NCBI RefSeq assembly: GCF_000298315.2
Contig: NZ_AEYE02000037.1
Span: forward strand, 1-64,000
Direction of reading: 5' to 3'
Length of the DNA stretch: 64,000 bases
Origin: Rhizobium grahamii CCGE 502
Lineage (GTDB): Bacteria; Pseudomonadota; Alphaproteobacteria; Rhizobiales; Rhizobiaceae
Each line of letters begins with the position of its first letter. Within the stretch, counting starts at the first letter, position 1. Shown here piece after piece: positions 34,611 through 44,669 of the stretch. Both the position numbers and the translations under genes were made by a program. The notes beneath the pieces were generated by a model. The model did no database searches and was not told the DNA's origin. It worked only from the letters and a program-made list of their open reading frames with translations.

Positions 34611-36929
34611 ATGCGCATCGTCTGTATCGGAGGAGGTCCAGCGGGTCTCTATTTCGGCCTTTTGATGAAGAAGCTTCATCCGGAGCATTCGGTCCGGGTC
34701 GTCGAGCGCAACCGGCCTTACGATACCTTCGGCTGGGGGGTCGTGTTCTCGGATGCGACGATGGCCGCGATGCAGGAATGGGACCCGGAAAGTGCCGCTG
34801 AGATCCAGGACGCTTTCAACCATTGGGACGACATCGAGGTCTGGTTCAAGGGAACCCGCCAGCGCACCTCGGGCCATGGCTTCGTCGGCATCGGTCGCAA
34901 GAAGCTGCTCAACATCCTCCAGAAGCGCTGCGAGGAACTCGGCGTCGAGCTGATCTTCGAAACCGACGTGACCTCCGATCTCGACTTCCCGGATGCCGAC
35001 TTGGTGATCGGATCGGACGGGCTGAATTCGAAGATCCGCAACCACTATCCTGAGGTGTTCCAACCCGACATGATCACCCGGCCGAACCGGTACATCTGGC
35101 TTGGCACCAACAAACTCTACGACGCCTTCACCTTCGACTTCCGCAAGACGGACCATGGCTGGTTCCAGGCGCATATCTACAAGTTCGACGACAAGACCTC
35201 GACCTTCATCATTGAGACGACCGAGGAGGCCTACCTCGCCCACGGTCTCGACAAGATGGATCAGGATGGCTCGATCGCGTTTTGCGAAGATCTGTTCTCC
35301 GAGGTGCTCGACGGCGCGTCGCTGATGACCAACTCACGCCATATGCGGGGCTCTGCCTGGCTGAACTTCAACCGCCTGATCTGCGGCAAGTGGAGCCATT
35401 TCAACGGCAATTCGCATGTCGTGCTGATGGGCGACGCAGCCCATACCGCGCATTTCGCCATCGGCTCCGGCACCAAGCTGGCGATCGACGATGCGATCGA
35501 GCTGACCAGACAGTTCCAGATCAATGGACACGGCAAGGAGCAAATTCCAGCCGTCCTTGAAACCTACGAAGACATTCGCCGCGTCGACGTCGCCCGCATC
35601 CAGAATGCGGCGCGCAATGCCATGGAGTGGTTCGAGGTCGTGGGTCGCCGCTACGCCGATACGCTTGAGCCAGAACAGTTCATGTATTCCATGCTGACCC
35701 GCTCCCAGCGCATCAGCCATGAAAACCTGCGCCTGCGCGACAAGACCTGGCTCGAAGGCTACGAGCGCTGGTTTGCGAAGAAGTCGGGCATCGCTGTCGG
35801 AAATGACCGGTGCCTTCCACCGATGTTCACGCCCTATCAACTGCGCGGAACCACCCTCGTCAATCGCATCGTGGTCTCGCCAATGGCCATGTATTCAGCA
35901 CGGGATGGATTGCTGAACGACTTTCATATCGTCCATCTCGGCTCGCGGGCGCTGGGAGGTGCCGGTCTGGTGTTTGCGGAAATGACCTGTGTCTCGCCCG
36001 ACGCCCGCATCACACCAGGTTGCCTCGGGCTCTGGAACGACGAGCAAGCCGCGCAATGGCGCCGGCTGGTCGATTTCGTTCACACCAACAGTGCCGCAAA
36101 GGTCGGAATCCAGATCGGTCACGCCGGTCGCAAGGGTTCGACAAAACTCGCCTGGGAGGGCATCGACCAACCCGTGAGCGAAGGCGGCTGGCCGTTGATC
36201 TCTGCCTCCGCCGTTCCCTATCTCAAGGACAGCCAGGTCCCGAAGCCGATGGACCGCGACGACATGGATCGCGTCAAGGCAGACCATGTCCGTGCTGCGG
36301 AACTTGCGGCTACGACGGGCGCCGACTGGCTCGAACTGCACTGCGCCCACGGCTATCTGTTATCGAGCTTCCTCTCGCCGGTCACTAACCTGCGCGACGA
36401 CGAGTATGGCGGCAGCCACGAAAATCGCGCCCGCTACCCGCTCGAGGTCTTCCGGGCGATGCGCGCAGTCTGGCCCGAGGACAAGCCGATGTCGGTGCGC
36501 CTCTCCTGCCATGACTGGATGGACAACGGCAACACACCGGAGGATGCGGCGATCTTTGCGCAGATGTTCAAGGATGCCGGTGCCGATCTGATCGATTGCT
36601 CCTCGGGTCAGGTATCAAAACAGGAGCAGCCGGTCTATGGCCGCCTCTTCCAGACCCCGTTCTCCGACAAGATCCGCAACGAGGTTGGCATCCCGACAAT
36701 CGCCGTCGGGGCAATCTCCGAGGCCGATCACGCCAACTCCATCATCGCTGCCGGTCGCGCCGATCTATGCGCCGTTGCCCGTCCGCATCTTGCCGACCCT
36801 GCCTGGTCGTTGCATGAGGCGGCCAAGATCGGCCTGACCTCGATAGCATGGCCGAAGCAGTATCAGTCCGGCAAATATCAATACGAGGCCAACCTCGCCC
36901 GTGCCGCCACGGCAGCGCCCGCCAAATAG
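34611..36929 (+). CDS. Bifunctional 2-aminobenzoyl-CoA/salicylyl-CoA-type monooxygenase-reductase
   Basis: This 772-residue two-domain flavoenzyme starts with [19 protein letters not shown], an FAD aromatic-ring monooxygenase domain with [13 protein letters not shown] near residue 280. From about residue 400 an Old Yellow Enzyme domain follows ([47 protein letters not shown]). This fusion is known in salicylyl-CoA 5-hydroxylase/oxidoreductases and in 2-aminobenzoyl-CoA monooxygenase/reductase, which hydroxylates and then dearomatises the ring. The latter suits the operon, which continues with beta-oxidation enzymes and a RidA deaminase. AAGGA precedes the ATG. No aryl-CoA ligase gene lies in the window. 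Confidence 0.88.
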   Translation: MRIVCIGGGPAGLYFGLLMKKLHPEHSVRVVERNRPYDTFGWGVVFSDATMAAMQEWDPESAAEIQDAFNHWDDIEVWFKGTRQRTSGHGFVGIGRKKLLNILQKRCEELGVELIFETDVTSDLDFPDADLVIGSDGLNSKIRNHYPEVFQPDMITRPNRYIWLGTNKLYDAFTFDFRKTDHGWFQAHIYKFDDKTSTFIIETTEEAYLAHGLDKMDQDGSIAFCEDLFSEVLDGASLMTNSRHMRGSAWLNFNRLICGKWSHFNGNSHVVLMGDAAHTAHFAIGSGTKLAIDDAIELTRQFQINGHGKEQIPAVLETYEDIRRVDVARIQNAARNAMEWFEVVGRRYADTLEPEQFMYSMLTRSQRISHENLRLRDKTWLEGYERWFAKKSGIAVGNDRCLPPMFTPYQLRGTTLVNRIVVSPMAMYSARDGLLNDFHIVHLGSRALGGAGLVFAEMTCVSPDARITPGCLGLWNDEQAAQWRRLVDFVHTNSAAKVGIQIGHAGRKGSTKLAWEGIDQPVSEGGWPLISASAVPYLKDSQVPKPMDRDDMDRVKADHVRAAELAATTGADWLELHCAHGYLLSSFLSPVTNLRDDEYGGSHENRARYPLEVFRAMRAVWPEDKPMSVRLSCHDWMDNGNTPEDAAIFAQMFKDAGADLIDCSSGQVSKQEQPVYGRLFQTPFSDKIRNEVGIPTIAVGAISEADHANSIIAAGRADLCAVARPHLADPAWSLHEAAKIGLTSIAWPKQYQSGKYQYEANLARAATAAPAK

Positions 36930-36936
36930 GCTCGTC

Positions 36937-37731
36937 ATGATGACCATTTCCGGCAAACTCTCGGGCCGCCATGCCCTCGTCACCGGCGCCGGTTCCGGTA
37001 TCGGAGCGGCGATCGCCCGTGCCCTGGTCTCGGAAGGGGCACATGTAACGCTCGCCGGACGAAGGCGCGAGCCGCTGCAGGCGCTTGCCGAAGAGATTGG
37101 AACTACGGGCGTACATGTCGTTGATGCTTTCGATGTCACAAGTCCAGAAGCAATCGCCAGGGGTTTGGCAAGTGCGCACACGGCATTCGGCCCCGTAGAC
37201 ATCCTGGTCAACAATGCCGGAGAAGCCCCGAGCGCCGCCTTCGAAAAGACCAGCCTCGACATGTGGAACCATGTGATCGCCGTCGATCTGACCGGCGTCT
37301 TCCTCGTCACCCAGGCAGTTCTGCCGGATCTGAAGGCTCGCGGAACAGGTGCGCGCATCATCAATATCGCCTCGACCGCGGGGCTGACAGGATATGGATA
37401 TGTTTCCGCCTATGTCGCGGCCAAGCATGGCGTCGTTGGTCTGACCCGGTCGCTTTCGCTGGAACTGGCAAAGACGGGGATAACCGTCAATGCGGTCTGC
37501 CCAGGTTTCACCGACACGCCAATCATTAAGCGATCAATCGAGACGATCGTCGAAAAGACCGGGCGAAGTGCTGAACAGGCGCTTGCCGAATTCACGAAAT
37601 CCAATCCGCAAGGACGGCTCGTCAAGCCCGAGGAAGTTGCGGATGCAGTGCTCTGGCTGGCGGCACCCGGCAGCGCATCGATCAACGGACAGGCCATCGC
37701 AGTGGCCGGTGGGGAGGTTTTGGCGGGATGA
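36937..37731 (+). CDS. Short-chain dehydrogenase/reductase
   Basis: This 264-residue classical SDR has the cofactor motif [22 protein letters not shown], catalytic serine in INIASTAG and the YVAAK catalytic pair in [10 protein letters not shown]. It probably oxidises a hydroxy-acyl-CoA or cyclic alcohol intermediate of the ring-degradation pathway. It starts seven bases after the monooxygenase-reductase and overlaps the next gene by 4 bp (ATGA). ATG 36940 immediately after is an alternative start. Confidence 0.88.
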   Translation: MMTISGKLSGRHALVTGAGSGIGAAIARALVSEGAHVTLAGRRREPLQALAEEIGTTGVHVVDAFDVTSPEAIARGLASAHTAFGPVDILVNNAGEAPSAAFEKTSLDMWNHVIAVDLTGVFLVTQAVLPDLKARGTGARIINIASTAGLTGYGYVSAYVAAKHGVVGLTRSLSLELAKTGITVNAVCPGFTDTPIIKRSIETIVEKTGRSAEQALAEFTKSNPQGRLVKPEEVADAVLWLAAPGSASINGQAIAVAGGEVLAG

Positions 37732-38579
37732 GCGACAAGGATACGACGATGCAGGGACACCTGCGCTCCTTCAGGGATTATCAGGCGCAGAATTTCCTCT
37801 GGAACGTGAGTGAGAACGGCCGCGTTGCGACGATTACGCTCAATCGGCCGGAGCGCAAGAACCCGCTGACCTTCGACAGCTATGCCGAGTTGCGCGACCT
37901 GTTTCGCGAACTCGCCTATGCCTCTGATGTCAGGGCGATCGTGCTTTCCGGGGCTGGCGGCAATTTCTCGTCTGGCGGCGATGTATTTGAGATCATTGAG
38001 CCGTTGACGCAGATGGCAATGCCTGAGCTCCTTGCCTTCACCCGCATGACTGGTGATCTCGTGAAGGCGATGCGGAAATGCCCGCAGCCGATCATCGCCG
38101 CTGTCGATGGCATCTGCGCGGGGGCTGGCGCAATTCTGGCGATGGCATCCGACATCAGGCTGGCGACCCCTGAAGCCAAGACTGCGTTCCTTTTTACACG
38201 TGTCGGGCTTGCGGGTGCAGACATGGGCGCCTGCGGGATCCTGCCCCGTATCATCGGCCAGGGACGCGCCGCCGAACTGCTCTACACCGGCCGCTCCATG
38301 ACGGCGGCCGAAGGCAATGCCTGGGGTTTCTACAATGCCCTACATCAGGCCAACGATCTCGGCGGCGAGGCACATAAACTTGCGCTCTCGCTGGCTGACG
38401 GCCCGTGGTTCGCACATGGCATGACCAAGACCATGCTGAACCAGGAATGGGCAATGGGCATCGACGAGATGATCGAGTCAGAGGCCCAAGCACAGGCGAT
38501 CTGCATGGCGACACAGGATTTTCGCCGCGCCTTTGAAGCCTTCGCCGCCAAGCGCAAGCCAGAGTTCCAGGGGAACTAG
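37728..38579 (+). CDS. Enoyl-CoA hydratase/isomerase-family protein
   Basis: This 283-residue crotonase-fold protein has oxyanion-hole motifs in [16 protein letters not shown] and [20 protein letters not shown]. The position usually holding the second catalytic glutamate reads [13 protein letters not shown], so it may be a hydrolase-like or ring-opening member rather than a plain hydratase. It is translationally coupled to the SDR and lies in the CoA-thioester operon. A role in ring cleavage of a dearomatised CoA ester is plausible, but not shown by the sequence. Confidence 0.85.
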   Translation: MSDKDTTMQGHLRSFRDYQAQNFLWNVSENGRVATITLNRPERKNPLTFDSYAELRDLFRELAYASDVRAIVLSGAGGNFSSGGDVFEIIEPLTQMAMPELLAFTRMTGDLVKAMRKCPQPIIAAVDGICAGAGAILAMASDIRLATPEAKTAFLFTRVGLAGADMGACGILPRIIGQGRAAELLYTGRSMTAAEGNAWGFYNALHQANDLGGEAHKLALSLADGPWFAHGMTKTMLNQEWAMGIDEMIESEAQAQAICMATQDFRRAFEAFAAKRKPEFQGN

Positions 38580-38582
38580 GCG

Positions 38583-39764
38583 ATGAGCATTTCCGCGACA
38601 GTGACCGGACCATCCCGGGAGCATCTCGACTGGCCGTTCTTCGACGGCAGCCACCGCGAATTCGCAAGCCTGCTTGATGCGTTCGCCAGGTCGGATGCGA
38701 TGACGACGATCGATCACGCCGATGTCGATGCCGCGTGTCGCAGGCTCGTTCGTGCGTTGGGCGACGCAGGAATCTTGAGCGTGGCGACCGGGGTTTCCGA
38801 AGCCGATCCGTTGATCGATTCACGGCTGGTATGCCTGACACGCGAAACCCTTGCCTGGCACCACGGATTGGCCGACTTCGCCTTCGCGATGCAGGGGCTC
38901 GGGACCGGAGCGATTGGTCTCAGCGGTTCGGCCGCGCTTCGCGCCGCCGTCATGCCGAAAGTGCGCAGCGGCGAATGGCTCGCTGCCTTTGCACTCTCTG
39001 AAAAGGATGCGGGATCCGACGTTGCGGCCATGGCCTGTGCGGCTCGCCCCGACGGCGACCACTATATTCTCGATGGCGAAAAGACCTGGATCTCCAACGG
39101 CGGCATCGGCGATGTCTATACGGTCTTTGCCCGAACCGGCGAGGCGCCGGGTACGCGCGGAATTTCAGCCTTCGTCATCTTTGCCGATGACCCCGGCTTC
39201 TCGATTGCCGAACGCATCGATGTCATTGCCCCGCACCCGCTGGCAACAATCCGCTTCGAGAACTGCCGCATTCCCTCATCGCGGCGGCTCGGTAATCCGG
39301 GCGAAGGCTTCAAGATCGCCATGCGCACCCTCGATATCTTCCGGGCGTCGGTCGCAGCCGCCGCCGTGGGCTTTGCCCGGCGCGCCCTTGACGAAGCACT
39401 TGCGCATGCAAGGGAGCGGTCGATGTTTGGTGCAAGACTGGCCGATCTCCAGCTGACTCAGGCAGCCCTCGGCGACATGGCGACGGGTATCGATGGTGCA
39501 GCACTCTTGACCTACAGGGCGGCGTGGCGACGCGACGTGCAGAAGCTGCCGACGACGCGGGAAGCCGCGATGGCGAAGATGACTGCGACGGAGACGGCGC
39601 AGACCGTCATCGATCGCGCAGTCCAGCTGTTTGGCGGTCGCGGCGTCCGGACAGGCGAAATGACCGAAAAACTCTACCGGGAGATCCGCGCGCTGCGCAT
39701 CTACGAAGGCGCAACCGAGGTGCAGAAGCTCATTATCGCGCGCGAACTCCTCAAGACCACATGA
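38583..39764 (+). CDS. Acyl-CoA dehydrogenase
   Basis: This 393-residue FAD-dependent dehydrogenase has the [15 protein letters not shown] and [15 protein letters not shown] flavin-binding motifs. The base glutamate is probably in [19 protein letters not shown]. It would introduce a double bond into an acyl- or cyclic acyl-CoA, passing electrons to ETF. It begins three bases after the crotonase gene and is followed at once by a glutaryl-CoA dehydrogenase. The N-terminal 40 residues look unlike typical family members, so a specialised substrate is likely. Confidence 0.9.
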   Translation: MSISATVTGPSREHLDWPFFDGSHREFASLLDAFARSDAMTTIDHADVDAACRRLVRALGDAGILSVATGVSEADPLIDSRLVCLTRETLAWHHGLADFAFAMQGLGTGAIGLSGSAALRAAVMPKVRSGEWLAAFALSEKDAGSDVAAMACAARPDGDHYILDGEKTWISNGGIGDVYTVFARTGEAPGTRGISAFVIFADDPGFSIAERIDVIAPHPLATIRFENCRIPSSRRLGNPGEGFKIAMRTLDIFRASVAAAAVGFARRALDEALAHARERSMFGARLADLQLTQAALGDMATGIDGAALLTYRAAWRRDVQKLPTTREAAMAKMTATETAQTVIDRAVQLFGGRGVRTGEMTEKLYREIRALRIYEGATEVQKLIIARELLKTT

Positions 39765-39775
39765 TGGGAGACACA

Positions 39776-40963
39776 ATGTTACATACCCGCGAGACCTTCG
39801 ACTGGGCCGATCCGTTCCGGCTGGTGGAGCAGCTGACGGACGAGGAGCGCATGGTGCAGGAAACCGCACACGCCTTTGCGCAGGAGAAGCTCTTGCCGCG
39901 CGTGCTCGAGGCCTTCCGTCATGAGAAGACCGACCCTGCAATCTTTCGCGAGATGGGTGAGCTTGGGCTGCTCGGACCGACGATTGCTCCTGAATATGGC
40001 GGCGCCGGACTTGGTTATGTTGCCTATGGGCTGATTGCCCGCGAGGTCGAGCGCGTCGACAGCGGCTACCGCTCGATGATGAGCGTACAGTCCTCCCTCG
40101 TCATGGTGCCGATCGATGCCTTCGGCTCGCAGGCGCAGAAGCAGAAGTATCTGCCGAAGCTTGCTTCCGGCGAGTGGATCGGCTGCTTCGGACTGACCGA
40201 ACCCAACCACGGCTCCGACCCGGGCTCGATGGTGACACGGGCAAGGACAGTCGATGGCGGCTACAGCCTCAGCGGCGCCAAGACCTGGATCTCCAATGCG
40301 CCGATCGCCGACGTCTTCGTCGTCTGGGCCAAGACCGACGACGGCGTCATCCGCGGCTTCATCCTGGAAAAGGGCTGGAAGGGCCTGTCGGCGCCGGCAA
40401 TCCATGGCAAGGTCGGCCTGCGCGCCTCGATCACCGGCGAAGTGGTGATGGATGAGGTCTTCGTGCCGGACGAGAACCTGTTGCCCAACGTCACCGGCCT
40501 CAAGGGTCCGTTCACCTGCCTGAACTCGGCCCGCTTCGGGATCGCCTGGGGGGCGCTTGGCGCTGCCGAGGACTGCTATGCCAGGGCACGACAATATGTT
40601 CTCGACCGCAAGCAGTTCGGCCGGCCGCTGGCCGCCAATCAGCTGATCCAGAAGAAGCTTGCCGACATGATAACCGAGATCTCGCTCGGCCTGCAGGGCT
40701 GCATCCGGCTCGGTCGCATGAAGGAAGACGGCCATCCGCCGGTGGAACTGACCTCGATCGTCAAGCGCAATTCCTGCGGCAAGGCGCTCGACATCGCCAG
40801 GCTTGCGCGCGACATGCTCGGCGGCAACGGCATTTCCGACGAGTTCGGCATTGCCCGCCATCTCGTCAACCTCGAGGTGGTCAACACCTATGAGGGGACG
40901 CATGACGTGCACGCCCTGATCCTCGGCCGCGCCGTCACCGGCATTGCCGCATTCGCGAATTGA
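39776..40963 (+). CDS. gcdH: Glutaryl-CoA dehydrogenase
   Basis: This 395-residue protein is of the glutaryl-CoA dehydrogenase branch of acyl-CoA dehydrogenases: [52 protein letters not shown], and catalytic glutamate in [19 protein letters not shown]. It oxidises and decarboxylates glutaryl-CoA to crotonyl-CoA. Its presence suggests that ring degradation passes through a C7-to-C5 dicarboxyl-CoA stage. ATG 39776 is chosen because GGGAG lies six bases upstream. Confidence 0.9.
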   Translation: MLHTRETFDWADPFRLVEQLTDEERMVQETAHAFAQEKLLPRVLEAFRHEKTDPAIFREMGELGLLGPTIAPEYGGAGLGYVAYGLIAREVERVDSGYRSMMSVQSSLVMVPIDAFGSQAQKQKYLPKLASGEWIGCFGLTEPNHGSDPGSMVTRARTVDGGYSLSGAKTWISNAPIADVFVVWAKTDDGVIRGFILEKGWKGLSAPAIHGKVGLRASITGEVVMDEVFVPDENLLPNVTGLKGPFTCLNSARFGIAWGALGAAEDCYARARQYVLDRKQFGRPLAANQLIQKKLADMITEISLGLQGCIRLGRMKEDGHPPVELTSIVKRNSCGKALDIARLARDMLGGNGISDEFGIARHLVNLEVVNTYEGTHDVHALILGRAVTGIAAFAN

Positions 40964-40971
40964 GGTGATCA

Positions 40972-41403
40972 GTGGGGTTTGAAACGACAAGACCGCTGCG
41001 CTTCGGAGACTGCGATCCCTCGGGGATCGCTTATTTTCCATCCTACCTCAACATGCTCGTCGGGGTTCTGGAGGACTTCTTCGCGTCGCTCGGTTTTCCC
41101 TGGAAAACCCTGATCGCGGACCGCCGGATCGGCGTCCCTACCGTCCGGCTGGACGTGACGTTCTCAAATCCCGGCTTCCAGGGCGACGAACTCGAATTCG
41201 ACATCGCCGTTGCCGGTATCGGCCGTTCCTCGCTTGATCTCAACCATACGATATCGGCATACGGCAAGGTGCTTTGGACAGCGCGACAGCGCGTCGTCGC
41301 CACGTCGCTCGACACCCACCAATCACTCGCATGGCCGGCTGACGTCCGCGCCGCGTTGACACATCATCTGGAGACCACTGATGCACACGATCCTGCAGCC
41401 TGA
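40972..41403 (+). CDS. 4HBT-type acyl-CoA thioesterase
   Basis: This 143-residue hotdog-fold protein has FGDCDPSGIAYFPSYLNML, with the catalytic aspartate region of 4-hydroxybenzoyl-CoA thioesterases. It could release CoA from dead-end aryl-CoA or pathway intermediates. It starts with GTG after GAGGTGATCA and overlaps the RidA gene by 23 bp, so all three genes are co-translated. The substrate is not predictable. Confidence 0.85.
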   Translation: MGFETTRPLRFGDCDPSGIAYFPSYLNMLVGVLEDFFASLGFPWKTLIADRRIGVPTVRLDVTFSNPGFQGDELEFDIAVAGIGRSSLDLNHTISAYGKVLWTARQRVVATSLDTHQSLAWPADVRAALTHHLETTDAHDPAA

Positions 41404-41776
41404 AGGCTGGGTGAAGCCAATCGGATACGCCAACGGCATGGCAGCAACGGGCCGCATGGTTTTCGTCGGCGGTCAGATCGGCTGGAACGAGCGCTGCGAG
41501 TTCGAAACCGACGACTTCGTCGAACAGGTGCGCCAGACCCTGAGGAACGTCGTGGCCGTGCTCGAAGAGGGCGGCGCCAAACCACAGCATATCACGTCGA
41601 TGACCTGGTACTTCACCGATAGGGCGGAGTATCTCGGCAATCTGAAGGGGATCGGTCAGGCCTATCGCGAAACGATCGGCAGGCATTTCCCGGCCATGGC
41701 TGCGTTGCAGGTGGTGGCTCTGGTGGAAGACCGCGCCAAGATCGAGATCCAGGCAACCGCCGTCATTCCGGAATAG
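41381..41776 (+). CDS. RidA-family enamine/imine deaminase
   Basis: This 131-residue protein has the YjgF/RidA fold: VFVGGQIGWN, VEQVRQTLRNVVAVLEEGGA and the C-terminal KIEIQATAVIP. Members hydrolyse 2-aminoacrylate-type enamines or imines; RutC is a pathway-specific member. Inside a CoA-thioester operon it would release ammonia from an amino-substituted intermediate, in line with 2-aminobenzoyl-CoA as starting material. GGAG precedes the ATG within the thioesterase gene. Confidence 0.87.
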   Translation: MHTILQPEGWVKPIGYANGMAATGRMVFVGGQIGWNERCEFETDDFVEQVRQTLRNVVAVLEEGGAKPQHITSMTWYFTDRAEYLGNLKGIGQAYRETIGRHFPAMAALQVVALVEDRAKIEIQATAVIPE

Positions 41777-41783
41777 GTGGATC

Positions 41784-43766
41784 ATGGATGACCTGCGCTT
41801 TTCCGAAACGGTCTCAGGCAAGATCGCCGACGGCGTGCTTGTCGTCACCATCGACAATCCGCCGGTCAACGCAACGTCGCTTGGCGTGCGTGCCGGTCTG
41901 AGTGCTGCACTGGATAATGCAGCGGCGCGCGACGCCGTGCGCGGCATCGTCATTACCGGCGCCGGCAAGGTCTTTGTCGGCGGCGCCGACATCAAGGAAT
42001 TCGACAAGCACCCGGAAGCTCCTTTCCTCCCGGACGTCTATCTCCGCATCGAGCAGTTCTCCAAGCCAGTGGTGGCGGCGGTCAATGGCGCCGCGCTCGG
42101 AGGCGGATGTGAGCTCGCCCTTGCCTGTCATGGTCGCGTTGCCGCGCCCGCCGCGAGCTTCGGTCTGCCGGAGGTCAAACTCGGGATGGTCCCAGGCGCT
42201 GGCGGCACGCAACGCCTGCCGCGGCTCGTCGGCTTTGCCGCAGCTCTCGAGATGATCGGAACCGGTCGCGCTCAAAAGGCAAGTGCGGCGCTTAGCATCG
42301 GTTTGATCGACCTGATCGCGACTGCGGATCTGGTTGCAGAGGCGAGCGCCCTTGTTGGCGCGATGGCAGGCGGCGAGCTTCGCAGATCCGGTGCGCTCGC
42401 TGCCAAGCCGGTCAGCGATGCCGACATCGATGCGGTTAGCGCAAAAATTCTTGCCAAGGCGCGTGGCCAGTCCGCACCGGCTGAGGCCTTGCGGCTCGTG
42501 AAGGCCGCCATGACGCTTCCATTCACGGATGGTCTTGCCGAGGAACGCAGTACATTCCTTCGCCTGAGGGGCTCTAAAGAGGCGGCAGCGCTGCGGCACG
42601 TCTTCTTTGCCGAGCGGGCGGCCAGAAAAGTCGAGGGGCTGGAAAAGGCTACGCCTCGGGACACACGATGCGTCGGCGTGGTCGGCACTGGACTGATGGG
42701 TTCCGGCATCGCCGTCTCGGCGCTGAATGCGGGCTACCAGGTCATCGGCGTCGAACAGAGCGAGGAAGGCGCCGCCAAGGGATACGCGCGCATATCGGGG
42801 ATTCTCGACAAGGCGGTGCAATCCGGTCGTCTCGATCCGACTGGCCGGGACGAGCGGCTCAATCACCTCATTGTCGCTTCGGACCTCAGCGCGCTTCGCG
42901 ATGCGGATCTCGTCATCGAAGCTGTTTTCGACGACTCCGACGTCAAGACCGGCCTCTTCCGCCGCCTCGACGACGTCGTCAGGGCCGATGCGATCCTTGC
43001 CACGAACACGAGCTACCTCGATCCCGATGCAATTGCCGCCGCAACCCGCCATCCCGAGCGTGTCGTCGGCCTGCATTTCTTTTCGCCCGCAAACATCATG
43101 CGACTCGTCGAAGTGGTGAATTGCGCGCGCACAGAGACCGACGTCCTAGCGACGGCACTGGCTTTTGGCAAACGCCTCGGCAAGCTCCCGATCGTCTGCG
43201 GCGTGACGGAAGGCTTTATCGGCAACCGGGTGTTTTCCGCCTACCGGCGCGAGGCCGAATTCATGGTTGAAGAGGGCGCCCTGCCCCACGAGGTCGACCA
43301 GGCGATGGAAGCCTTCGGATTTCCGATGGGTCTCTTTGCCGTCTGCGATATGGCCGGGCTGGAGATCGCCTGGGCACGTCGCAAACGTCAGGCGTCAACG
43401 CGCGATCCGAATGCGCGCTACGTCGAGATTGCGGACCGCCTTTGCGAGGTCGGGCGCTTCGGACAAAAGAGCGGCCATGGCTGGTATGCCTATCCTGAGG
43501 GAAGGCGGACAGTCGATCCCGAGGTGACTGCCCTCATTGTGGAAGAGCGTGCGCGGAAAGGGATCGAGCCCCGTTCGTTCACGGCGACGGAAATTGTTAA
43601 AAGGCTTCTGAAGGCGATGGCCGACGAGGGCGACGCCCTACTATCGGAAGGCATCACAACACGCGCAAGCGACATCGACCTCGTGATGATCAACGGATAC
43701 GGCTTCCCGGCCCATAGGGGCGGTCCAATGTTTGCTGCGGATAGACCGGATACCGCGCCGGGGTGA
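41784..43766 (+). CDS. Enoyl-CoA hydratase / 3-hydroxyacyl-CoA dehydrogenase fusion, short C-terminus
   Basis: The 660-residue protein has an N-terminal crotonase domain ([47 protein letters not shown]). Then comes the NAD domain [22 protein letters not shown], catalytic histidine in [13 protein letters not shown] and the C-terminal dehydrogenase domains. It performs hydration and oxidation in beta-oxidation. The last recognisable motif, [13 protein letters not shown], is followed by only about a dozen residues, whereas relatives continue for some 40-50 more, so the end is truncated. It closes the operon begun at 34611. Eight bases separate it from ridA. Confidence 0.87.
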   Translation: MDDLRFSETVSGKIADGVLVVTIDNPPVNATSLGVRAGLSAALDNAAARDAVRGIVITGAGKVFVGGADIKEFDKHPEAPFLPDVYLRIEQFSKPVVAAVNGAALGGGCELALACHGRVAAPAASFGLPEVKLGMVPGAGGTQRLPRLVGFAAALEMIGTGRAQKASAALSIGLIDLIATADLVAEASALVGAMAGGELRRSGALAAKPVSDADIDAVSAKILAKARGQSAPAEALRLVKAAMTLPFTDGLAEERSTFLRLRGSKEAAALRHVFFAERAARKVEGLEKATPRDTRCVGVVGTGLMGSGIAVSALNAGYQVIGVEQSEEGAAKGYARISGILDKAVQSGRLDPTGRDERLNHLIVASDLSALRDADLVIEAVFDDSDVKTGLFRRLDDVVRADAILATNTSYLDPDAIAAATRHPERVVGLHFFSPANIMRLVEVVNCARTETDVLATALAFGKRLGKLPIVCGVTEGFIGNRVFSAYRREAEFMVEEGALPHEVDQAMEAFGFPMGLFAVCDMAGLEIAWARRKRQASTRDPNARYVEIADRLCEVGRFGQKSGHGWYAYPEGRRTVDPEVTALIVEERARKGIEPRSFTATEIVKRLLKAMADEGDALLSEGITTRASDIDLVMINGYGFPAHRGGPMFAADRPDTAPG

Positions 43767-43899
43767 TCGGCCTCCGCCGGCCAGCGCACAGCTAGCACTG
43801 GCAGATGCGCTTCCGCCAAGTGGTGGGGTGGCACGGCAGTATTGCCCGCACGTGAGCCAGTCCGTGAAATCGCATTGACAGGCGACGCTTCGAGCCCAT

Positions 43900-43915
43900 T
43901 TGTTACATGTAACAA
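43900..43915. promoter_or_regulatory. Perfect 16-bp palindrome upstream of mazE remnant
   Basis: TTGTTACATGTAACAA is a perfect palindrome ending 11 bp before the antitoxin ATG. It is the likely autoregulatory operator of this MazEF-type pair. Confidence 0.65.
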
Positions 43916-43926
43916 GGCGTAAGGCG

Positions 43927-44156
43927 ATGGTCGTGGCAATCCCGGTCAAGGAAAGGGCTCAAAAGCGCCGCCGGGCCTTGATGGCGCGGGGCTGCGTCCG
44001 GTACAAATATGGGTTCCCGATACCCGTTGCCCCGGTTTCGCCGCCGAATGCCATCGCCAATCGGTTCAGACGGCTCTTTCCGATGCTGGCGATCGGGAGT
44101 TGCAAGATTTCCTTGATGCCGCACTTTCCGACTTGGACTCCCAAGGTGAAGCTTGA
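43927..44156 (+). pseudogene. MazE-type (DUF3018) antitoxin, frameshifted
   Basis: The first 20-odd codons read MVVAIPVKERAQKRRRALMA, the N-terminus of DUF3018/MazE-like antitoxins. At about 43984-43991 (GCGCGGGG) the family sequence continues in another frame: GLRPVQIWVPDTR, AECHRQSVQTALSD, and LQDFLDAALSDLDSQGEA, ending TGA at 44154-44156. One deleted base in the G/C run explains it. In the joined frame the protein is about 76 residues, the normal length. The stop overlaps the toxin TTG start. Unless the error is in the sequence, the cell would lack functional antitoxin from this copy. Confidence 0.75.
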
Positions 44157-44476
44157 GGCGTGGCGACATCGTCGCCGTTGCACTCACCGGCAACTTCGGG
44201 AAACCTCGTCCTGCACTTATCATCCAAGCAGATCAGTTCGACGCGACTGGCACGGTAACCGTACTATTGATTTCCAGCACTCTTGCTGACGCGCCGCTCA
44301 TTCGACCGACAATTGAAGCAACGGCACTCAACGGTTTGCGAAAGGTTTCGCAGGTGATGGTGGACAAGACAATGTCTGTGAAACGTGATCGGGTCGGTTC
44401 GGTAATCGGACGTTTGGAAGACGACGCTATTTTAGCAGTCACAAGATCACTCGCGGTCTTTTTGGGTATCGCCTGA
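44153..44476 (+). CDS. MazF/PemK-type toxin
   Basis: This 107-residue endoribonuclease-fold protein begins MRRGDIVAVALTGNFGKPRPALII, has VLLISSTLADAPLIRPTIE and ends AVFLGIA. The arginine in KPRPAL and the serine/threonine in LLISST match the MazF active-site region. It starts with TTG overlapping the antitoxin stop, the usual coupling. The toxin frame is intact although the antitoxin frame is broken, so the toxin may be inactive, poorly translated or neutralised by another antitoxin. Confidence 0.82.
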   Translation: MRRGDIVAVALTGNFGKPRPALIIQADQFDATGTVTVLLISSTLADAPLIRPTIEATALNGLRKVSQVMVDKTMSVKRDRVGSVIGRLEDDAILAVTRSLAVFLGIA

Positions 44477-44669
44477 GGACAAATACGACGCATCTTCGCC
44501 ACTGATTTGTTGGCCGCACAATCGCAACCCGACACCATCGCGGCAATATTGCTACCAATGAGCTGTACATTTCTGTTTCAACTGGAAGCGAGAACCAACC
44601 GGCTTCCAATCGGCGTTTATTGCGGCGAATGACATCCTCGGCGGAGACAAGGGACGCCGGCTTCTTGCG

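Noticed and set aside
39779-43076. Two 420-codon open frames on the minus strand within the beta-oxidation operon
   Set aside because: They lie opposite glutaryl-CoA dehydrogenase and the hydratase/dehydrogenase fusion, and their translations show no family motifs.
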